Assembly: GCA_947463285.1 (NCBI GenBank)
Contig: CANHTV010000183.1
Span: 1 to 7,271 of the forward strand
Direction of reading: 5' to 3'
Length of the DNA stretch: 7,271 nt
From: Verrucomicrobiaceae bacterium
GTDB lineage: Bacteria; Verrucomicrobiota; Verrucomicrobiia; Verrucomicrobiales; Verrucomicrobiaceae
The position numbers and the translations under genes were made by a program. This document shows positions 1 to 6,300 of this stretch, one piece after another. Under the pieces are notes generated by a model. The model searched no databases, was not told the origin of the DNA, and was given only the letters and a program-made list of their open reading frames with translations. Within the stretch, counting starts at the first letter, position 1; each line of letters opens with the position of its first letter.

Positions 1-1086
1 CGCGATGCACGGAAGCAACGTGATGCTTTGCCTCAACTTCCCGCGCCGCAGAAAATCTATGCCGGAGCCGTCCACTACGGCAGCGGTGCCTTCAAAGGCA
101 CGCACGGCATCCCGCGCACGATCAACATCCTCAAACGCGGCGACATGAAACAGCCCGCTCAGGAAGTCCGTCCAGGCTCGGTCACCGCGCTGAGTGTACT
201 TCTCCAAGTGCCGTTCAAAGTCGCTGGAGATCACGAATCCGCCCGCCGCGCCGCTTTGGCGAAATGGATCACTGACAAAAACAATGCGCTGACTTGGCGC
301 AGCATCGTCAACCGCGTGTGGCAGCATCACTTTGGTCGAGGTTTGGTCGATACCGCAAATGACTTCGGCCGCATGGGCGGCAAGCCGAGCCATCCGGAGT
401 TGCTCGACTGGCTGGCCGTGACCTTCCGCGACGACTTTGATGGCAGCTTGAAGAAACTGCACAAGCTCATCGTGATGTCACAGACCTATCGCCAAGCATC
501 AGAATCGTCCGGCCTGTCTGACAAATCCGACGCCGCAAACATGTGGTGCTCCCATCAAAACCGCCGCAAGCTTGATGCCGAGTCCATCCGCGACAGCATC
601 CTCGCCGTCAGTGGCAAACTCGATCTCACAATGGGCGGTCCGAGCTTTCAGGACTTCGTCATCGACAAGCCGCAACACAGTCCGCACTACGAATACCATC
701 TCCACGACCCCGAGGACCCGAAAAGCCATCGCCGCAGCATCTACCGATTCATCGTGCGCAGCCAGCAGCAGCCTTTCATGACCGTGCTCGACTGCGCCGA
801 TCCATCCATGCGCGTGGACAAACGCAACGAATCCCTCAGCCCACTGCAAGCGCTGGCCATGATGAACAACGGCCTCACCGTGACGATGGCGAAGCATTTT
901 GCGAAACGCGTTACGAAGGAAGCGGCTGGATTAGACCAACAGATGAAGCATGCCTTTATCCTCGCCCTCTCCCGCGAACCCAAGCCTGACGAACTTGCCC
1001 CACTGGTCGACTACGCGAAACGCGACGGCCTGGAAAACGCGTGCCGCGTAATCCTGAACCTGAACGAGTTCAGTTTTGTGGATTAG
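1..1086 (+). CDS. DUF1553 (PSD1) domain protein, C-terminal part, 5' end outside window
   Basis: The frame is open from the first base of the window and ends at TAG 1084-1086, giving 361 residues. A TTG at 28 could start translation, but the codons before it read through without a stop and the matching family region lies deep inside longer proteins, so I treat the gene as truncated by the window. Visible DUF1553 hallmarks in order are PAPQKIYAGAV near the left edge, LKRGDMKQPAQEV, NRVWQHHFGRGLV (from about 310), NDFGRMGGKPSHPELLDWLA, KLIVMSQTYRQ, HRRSIYRFIVRSQQQPFM, NESLSPLQALAMMNN, and the typical C-terminal end LNLNEFSFVD. Full-length relatives usually carry an N-terminal cytochrome-c-like PSCyt1 and a DUF1549 domain and are exported; none of that part is visible here. 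The biochemical role of the family is not established. In many genomes a DUF1501 gene follows; here the next gene is a convergent kinase. Family assignment is strong, function unknown. Confidence 0.93.
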   Translation, partial: RDARKQRDALPQLPAPQKIYAGAVHYGSGAFKGTHGIPRTINILKRGDMKQPAQEVRPGSVTALSVLLQVPFKVAGDHESARRAALAKWITDKNNALTWRSIVNRVWQHHFGRGLVDTANDFGRMGGKPSHPELLDWLAVTFRDDFDGSLKKLHKLIVMSQTYRQASESSGLSDKSDAANMWCSHQNRRKLDAESIRDSILAVSGKLDLTMGGPSFQDFVIDKPQHSPHYEYHLHDPEDPKSHRRSIYRFIVRSQQQPFMTVLDCADPSMRVDKRNESLSPLQALAMMNNGLTVTMAKHFAKRVTKEAAGLDQQMKHAFILALSREPKPDELAPLVDYAKRDGLENACRVILNLNEFSFVD

Positions 1087-2494
1087 GCAGGATGATCACC
1101 ACCTCCAATCCGCCCCCTTCACGATTCCGCGCTGTGACCGTGCCACCGCAGGCTTCAATGCAGCGTTTGGTGATCGCTAGACCCAAACCACTGCCGCCAG
1201 TGTTGCGACCGCGGGCGGCTTCGGGGCGAAAAAAGGGTTCAAAGAGGCGTGAGACGGCCTCTTCAGGCACGCCGGGGCCGCGGTCGAGGATTTGAATGAC
1301 GACGCGGCCATTTTCGGCTTTGGCGGTGATTTCGATGTCTTTGGCGTAGCGGACGGCATTGCGCACGACGTTGCCGATTCCTCGATCGAGGGCGTTTCGG
1401 AGGCTGTGGAGTTGGATGTCGCCGATGTCGAGTTGGATGCCGTTTTCGGGGACTTCGCGGGCGAGGACGTTTTGGAGCAGTTCGCGCAAGTCGAGGTCTT
1501 CGGGCGTTTCGCGGTCGGGGATGGTTTCGGCTTTGGTGAAGGCGAGGACTTCTTCGACGAGCTTGGCCATGTGCTGGAGTTCGCGGTCGAGTTTTTGCAG
1601 GTAGGTGGCCTGCTCGGGTGTGCTGCGTTGCTCCACCACGCCGAGGGCCATCTGCATTCTCGCGATGGGGCTGCACAGCTCGTGGGCGACATCCGCCGTG
1701 ATGCGACGCTGCTGCGTCATGTAGTCGCCGAGTTGGGCGGCCATGGTGTTCACGGAGGTGGAGAGTTCGCCAAGCTCGTCGTTGCGTTGGTTTTCAATTC
1801 GTTCGTCGAATTTGCCATGGGCGATGCGGCCTGCGGCAGTGTTGAGCGTGCGGATGAAGCCGGTAATGCCACGCACGAAGGGCATCCACATGAGTGCGGA
1901 GATGAGGAGCGCGGCAGCAGCGAGCCAGAGCCACGGGCGCAGATCAAAAAAGAGGCCACCGCCGCTGATGCTATCCGAAACCATGACGAGCGTGAGTGAG
2001 CGGCCGCCTTGCGCGACGAGGTCAAGATGAATGCCAGCCCAGTAACGGGCGGGATCGCCCGCACGCAGCATGAAGCGCGGCTTTGGTGGTGCGTCCGCAG
2101 GTCGTTTGGAGACGGGGCCTGGCTGGCGGCGCGGACTGCTGTCGCCGGGAGGACGGCGGTCGATGAGTTTGGGGAGCACCTCGGCAGGTGGCGCGATGGC
2201 TTTGCCAAAGACCTGCTCGCCGCGTCCGTCGAAGAGGCCGAAAGTGACGCCGTGCTTTTGATCGTGCTCACTCAAACGAGCGGGCCACTCGCTTTCGGCG
2301 AGGCGAGAGAACTCGAAGGTCACGCTCTCGCCGATGGCTGCGATGCGATCACCCGGTTCGCCGGAGAGCATCCAGTCGAGCCCGAGCTTGAATTGTGCTT
2401 TGAGGAAGAAAATGAACAGCAGCGCCAGCACCGCGAGGTTCAGGGCGAACCAAGAGAGGATCTTGCCGTAGAGCGGGAGTTTGAGTCGGCTCAT
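1070..2494 (-). CDS. Membrane sensor histidine kinase, HAMP-containing, CpxA-like
   Basis: This 474-residue kinase would autophosphorylate on His and pass the phosphate to the regulator encoded just upstream. An N-terminal membrane segment (about 10-31) and a second one (about 187-207) bracket a periplasmic sensor region of roughly 155 residues. That region contains a Pro/Arg-rich stretch at 113-140. A HAMP linker follows (about 205-260). The dimerisation/phosphoacceptor box is ITADVAHELCSPIARMQ with His271. The ATP-binding domain shows the N box GNVVRNAVRYA (Asn379), G1 box DRGPGVPEE (404-412), F box LFEPFFR (417-423) and G2 box GGSGLGLAI (433-441), so all catalytic motifs are intact. The start ATG overlaps the regulator stop codon (ATGA, 2491-2494), which indicates translational coupling; no strong Shine-Dalgarno is seen. 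The 3' end overlaps the convergent DUF1553 gene by 17 bp. The HELCSPIARMQ box and the CpxR-like partner suggest the CpxA-like subgroup; the signal sensed is unknown. Confidence 0.95.
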   Translation of the reverse strand: MSRLKLPLYGKILSWFALNLAVLALLFIFFLKAQFKLGLDWMLSGEPGDRIAAIGESVTFEFSRLAESEWPARLSEHDQKHGVTFGLFDGRGEQVFGKAIAPPAEVLPKLIDRRPPGDSSPRRQPGPVSKRPADAPPKPRFMLRAGDPARYWAGIHLDLVAQGGRSLTLVMVSDSISGGGLFFDLRPWLWLAAAALLISALMWMPFVRGITGFIRTLNTAAGRIAHGKFDERIENQRNDELGELSTSVNTMAAQLGDYMTQQRRITADVAHELCSPIARMQMALGVVEQRSTPEQATYLQKLDRELQHMAKLVEEVLAFTKAETIPDRETPEDLDLRELLQNVLAREVPENGIQLDIGDIQLHSLRNALDRGIGNVVRNAVRYAKDIEITAKAENGRVVIQILDRGPGVPEEAVSRLFEPFFRPEAARGRNTGGSGLGLAITKRCIEACGGTVTARNREGGGLEVVIILPNPQN

Positions 2495-3189
2495 CGTCCG
2501 GGAGTCATGAGTTGATAGCCATAACCGCGCACGGTTTTGATGAAGCGCGGCTCTTTGGGGTCATCGCCGAGTTTTTTGCGCAGGGTGGAGATGTGCATGT
2601 CGATGGCGCGGTCAAAGACATCCCATTCGCGGTCGGCGACCTCTTCGATGAGCTGCTCGCGGGTTTTGACTCGGCCATGCGCTTTGGCAAGTGAGAGCAA
2701 GAGGCCAAACTCGGCCGGTGTGAGCTGCAAGGCCTCGGCACCGAGCACGACAGCATGCGTTTCGTGATTGATGCGCAGCTCGCCGATGACGAGTTCTTTG
2801 ACGGGGGCTTGCGGAGCTGTCTCAGCGATCCAGCCGGTGCGGCGCAGCAGGGCGCGGAGGCGGGCGAGCAACTCGCGAGAGGAAAACGTTTTCGGCAGGT
2901 AGTCGTCGGCGCCGAGTTCGAGGCCGACGATGCGGTCCACCTCCTCGCCACGGCCGGTGAGCATCATGACAGGCACCTTCGATTTTGCACGAATACGGCG
3001 GAGCACCTCAAAGCCATCGCAGCCGGGCATCATGACATCGAGGATGATCGCGGCCCACGGCTCGGACGTGGCGCGGTCGGCTCCGTGCTCGCCATCGTGC
3101 TCCATTTCGACCTCGAAGCCCATGGGCTTGAGGTAATCGGCCACGAGCTGGCAGAGCTCGGTGTCGTCGTCGATGATGAGGAGGCGCAT
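2491..3189 (-). CDS. Response regulator, OmpR/CpxR-type (REC + winged helix)
   Basis: This 232-residue DNA-binding response regulator is the likely partner of the downstream kinase. The receiver domain (about 1-116) starts MRLLIIDDD, with acidic residues D7-D9, phosphoacceptor Asp51 in ILDVMMPGCDGF, Thr78 in MMLTGRG and Lys100. The winged-helix domain (about 133-228) has LTPAEFGLLLSLA, FDRAIDMHISTLRKKLGD and the C-terminal wing FIKTVRGYGYQL. The stretches VGLELGADDYLPK and FDRAIDMHIS closely match Escherichia coli CpxR from memory, and the length is the same; orthology is not proved. I chose ATG 3189-3187 because the receiver domain begins there. A longer in-frame reading from GTG 3279 would add 30 residues unlike any receiver domain. 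Lys100 is followed by Thr where most family members have Pro. The stop overlaps the kinase start by 4 bp. A 10-bp direct repeat lies 14-35 bases upstream of the start and may be an autoregulatory site. Confidence 0.96.
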   Translation of the reverse strand: MRLLIIDDDTELCQLVADYLKPMGFEVEMEHDGEHGADRATSEPWAAIILDVMMPGCDGFEVLRRIRAKSKVPVMMLTGRGEEVDRIVGLELGADDYLPKTFSSRELLARLRALLRRTGWIAETAPQAPVKELVIGELRINHETHAVVLGAEALQLTPAEFGLLLSLAKAHGRVKTREQLIEEVADREWDVFDRAIDMHISTLRKKLGDDPKEPRFIKTVRGYGYQLMTPGR

Positions 3190-3302
3190 GGTGAAAAGGT
3201 GGTGCCTGCATCTTTGCCTGCATCCCTCTTTACACAATCCCGACAAATTTGCCTCTCGCGGGTGAAGAGGGCCTGACACGGGGTTTGCAGCATGGGGTAA
3301 CC
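3190..3302. promoter_or_regulatory. Divergent intergenic region between the two-component operon and the secreted-protein gene
   Basis: These 113 bp separate the regulator start (minus strand) from the large secreted-protein start (plus strand), so they should hold promoters for both. I could not place a convincing -35/-10 pair on either strand by eye. Visible elements are the direct repeat at 3203-3224, one GTAAA half-site on the minus strand (3233-3229, the half-site known for CpxR in enterobacteria), and a weak purine run GGGG at 3294-3297 upstream of ATG 3303. No strong hairpin is present; the best is a 5-bp stem at 3252-3256/3266-3270. Confidence 0.6.
3203..3224. repeat. Perfect 10-bp direct repeat TGCCTGCATC, 12-bp period
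   Basis: TGCCTGCATC occurs at 3203-3212 and again at 3215-3224, separated by TT. On the minus strand it reads as two GATGCAGGCA units just upstream of the response-regulator start codon. OmpR-family regulators commonly bind direct repeats about one helical turn apart, so this is a candidate operator. The 12-bp spacing is slightly longer than usual and the sequence does not match the enterobacterial CpxR box. The repeat itself is certain; the function is inferred. Confidence 0.55.
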
Positions 3303-6300
3303 ATGAAACGCTTTCTTGCCCTCGTCTGCCTCCTGCCGCTCGCTTTACATGCCCATACTTTGCCCTCTGGGGACAAGGAGGCGCTGCGGGCGCATATTTT
3401 GGAGGAGTTTATGCAGAAGTCGGCTCCGAAGAAGGTGAAGCCGGTGGAGGCTCCGATCCCGAAGACGCTGAAAAGGCCGGTGACGGTGGCGGGGTTGTCG
3501 GGGTTTGATCTTTCGTCGTTTTTGACGAGCGGGTCGGCGTTGCCGCCGGCGGGGAACGGGCTGCTGATGGCGGCTGCGTTTGCGCCGTTTAAGCCGAAGG
3601 TGCGCTACAATTGGGATGGGACGACCTTTTTCCTCGAATCGGACAACACGCCGGAGGGCATGCCGAACAAGATGGTTGGGATCACGACCTGGCAGCAGCA
3701 GGTGCCGATCCCGGCGGCGTATTTTGCGCACTCGACGAGCAATGAGAACAACGCGAGCTCGCTCGGTTATCAGCAGCCGAATGTGTGGCGCATCCCGCTG
3801 GTGCCGGTGCCTTCGGCGTCGCCCATCGTGATTTACAATCCACCGGCTCCGCCGACGAATTTCTTGCGCGGGGCGGTGGCGCTGGCTTCGAATGGCATCG
3901 CGATCTTCAATCCATCGAATAATGGCGGGAATGTGTCGTATGAGATCGGCGAGCTGGACTACTACGGCGGTCACTGCGGTCTGGCGGATGATTATCATTA
4001 CCACATCGCACCCACGCACTTGAATACGCGCTTCAGCGGGCCGTTGGGCGATGACAAGCCCATCGCTTGGGCGCTGGATGGCTATCCGATGTATGGCTTC
4101 CTGGAGCCGGATGGGTCGCCACGGCAGGCGCTGGATGCGGAAGGCGGTCACGATCATGGCGGCGGCTGGGGTTATCACTACCACGCGATGGGCACGACGA
4201 CGGTGGATGCGACGCATCCGTATGGCACGCCGCAGTCGCCTTACCTGATGAAGGCCTTCCACGGCACGGTGGTGAATTTTGGCAATCAAGTCGATGGTCA
4301 ACCAGCGGTGGGAAATCTGCGTGCGGATGGCACCGGCGGTTACAATGCGAAGGCGGTGGCCGGGGCTTACATCGTGGCGCAGATGAATCCCGCGCCGCTG
4401 GTGACGGATGGCAGCGGGCATCTCAGTCTCGTCGCGGGAGTGAATCTCACCGGATGTGCGACGACTTACGGCAGCACCACGGTGACCTGTGCGAGCACGA
4501 CGGGACTCACGACGGGCCTGGCGGTGGTCGGTTACGGCGTGAGCAATGGCGCACGAGTCACCTCGGTGACGAACGCGACGCAGTTTGTGCTGAGCATCCC
4601 GGCGATCGCGACGACGACGGGCAAAAACTTCACCGCCGTGTCGATGGCCACCGCATCGCCTGATGCGCATGTCATGCGGGTGAACATGGGCGGCGTGGAC
4701 TATGACGAGTGCTGGACGATCAATCGCAAGGTGAACCCTCGCTCACTGACGATGACGTGGCGTGCGCAGGCACTGGTGGGCGGTGTTCTGAGCGGCCCAG
4801 TGCTGACGACGACGCAGACTTACACGCCGACCGCGGGCTCGGCCTCGGGCAATCGTCTCACGGCTTACCCGATGGGCGCGTGGTCGGAGGTGAAGCTGCC
4901 GGATACGAGCCAGGTGGTGAGCACGACGACGACCTTCGGCGAGGACAGCGACTACACGACGACTCCCTCCGCGAATCCGCAGAGCTTCACCGACAATGGC
5001 GACGGCACGATCACGGACAATGTGACCGGTTTGATGTGGCAAAAAGCCGACGCGGGCGAGATGACGTGGGAGAATGCGGTGAACAACGCGGGCACGGTGA
5101 CCACCGGCGGCTACAGTGACTGGCGTTTGCCGAATCCGCATGAGTTGATGAGTCTCTTTAACTACGAGACGGGCAATCCGGCGATGAACGCGACCTACTT
5201 CCCGCCTGCCTCGCCCTCGACGGAGTATTGGTGGTCACGCGATGTGTTTGGCGCCAGCACGACGAATGTCTGGTGCGTGAACTCCGGCGGCGGCGTGGGT
5301 CCGAAGCCGAAGGCGGAGACGGTGAGCGCGGGCGGCACGCTGCGCTACCACGCCCGCTATGTGCGGCTGGCGCAGAACAACATGACGCACAACTACGTGA
5401 ACAATCTCGACTGCACGATCACGGACACGGACACCTCGCTCATGTGGACGCAGATGCCGAGCACGGCGATGACCTGGGAGGCCGCGCTCGCCTGGGCGGA
5501 AGGGCTCACGCTCGGCGGCTACAATGACTGGCGCATGCCGAACATCAAAGAGCTGCAAACGCTGACGGATTACTCGCTCGCCACCACCAGCGGCGGCACG
5601 GCGACCAATTTGAAGCCTGCGATCAATCGCACGATGTTCGCGAAGACGATGTCGGGATGCTCGGTGACGTCCGGCAGCCCCGTGGTGGCGACTTCGGACA
5701 CCACGGACCTCGCCGTCGGCATGACGGTGATTGATCCTTTCAGCATTGCGGGCACTTACATCAACCACACCACCACGCCGACGATCACAGCGATCAATCC
5801 AGGTGTGAGTTTCACCCTGAGCAGCAATGCGCTCGCCACCGGCACGGGCTTGATCTTCCGTGCCTTGCCACGTGCAACGGCCTACTGGTCTTCCACGTCG
5901 AACAAAGGCACGCAAACCGAGGCGTGGCTGCTGGAGCTTGGCGTGAACAACAGCGTGCCTGCCGCCGAAGGTCCGCCGCGTGGAGCTCAGGGCATCATCA
6001 GCTATCAGGCAAAGACAGCGAGCTTCCCGGTCTTTGCCGTTCGCTCCGCCACGCTCACCACGCAGATCGCCGTGGCACAGGGCGCGACCTCGCTCACCGA
6101 TGGCCTCAGCACCGTGGCGTATGGCAATGTGAATGTCGGCAACACGCTTTCGAAGACTTTCACCATTACGAACACCGGCAGCACGCCGCTCGACATCACG
6201 GGTGTGACCATCGATGGCACGAACAGCGCCAACTTCTCCGTCACCACCTCTCCAACGACACCCATGGCGGCAAACAACGGCACCTCGACCTTCACGGTGC

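Noticed and set aside
28..1086. DUF1553 gene starting at TTG 28 as a complete short gene
   Set aside because: The frame is open upstream to the first base and the family domain continues to the left; treated as truncated by the window.
1292..1999. Plus-strand open frame (235 residues) opposite the kinase
   Set aside because: Composition dominated by Val, Phe, Gly, Asp and Glu, as expected for the complement of a GC-rich gene; the kinase on the other strand has all catalytic boxes.
3229..3234. TTTACA as a possible -35 box for the exported-protein gene
   Set aside because: No acceptable -10 element lies at 16-18 bases downstream; the sequence there is CCTCTC.
3252..3270. Hairpin CCTCT / AGAGG with 9-base loop in the intergenic region
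   Set aside because: Only a 5-bp stem, with no T-run and no symmetrical extension; too weak to call a terminator or operator.
3190..3279. Possible 30-residue N-terminal extension of the response regulator from GTG 3279
   Set aside because: The receiver domain starts exactly at ATG 3189, the extra residues resemble nothing in the family, and the extension would cover the likely promoter and direct repeat.
3345..4670. Long minus-strand open frame (441 residues) antisense to the exported-protein gene
   Set aside because: It is extremely rich in Arg and His with no recognisable domain, and lies opposite a gene with signal peptide and clear domains. It arises from the GC-rich codon use of the real gene.
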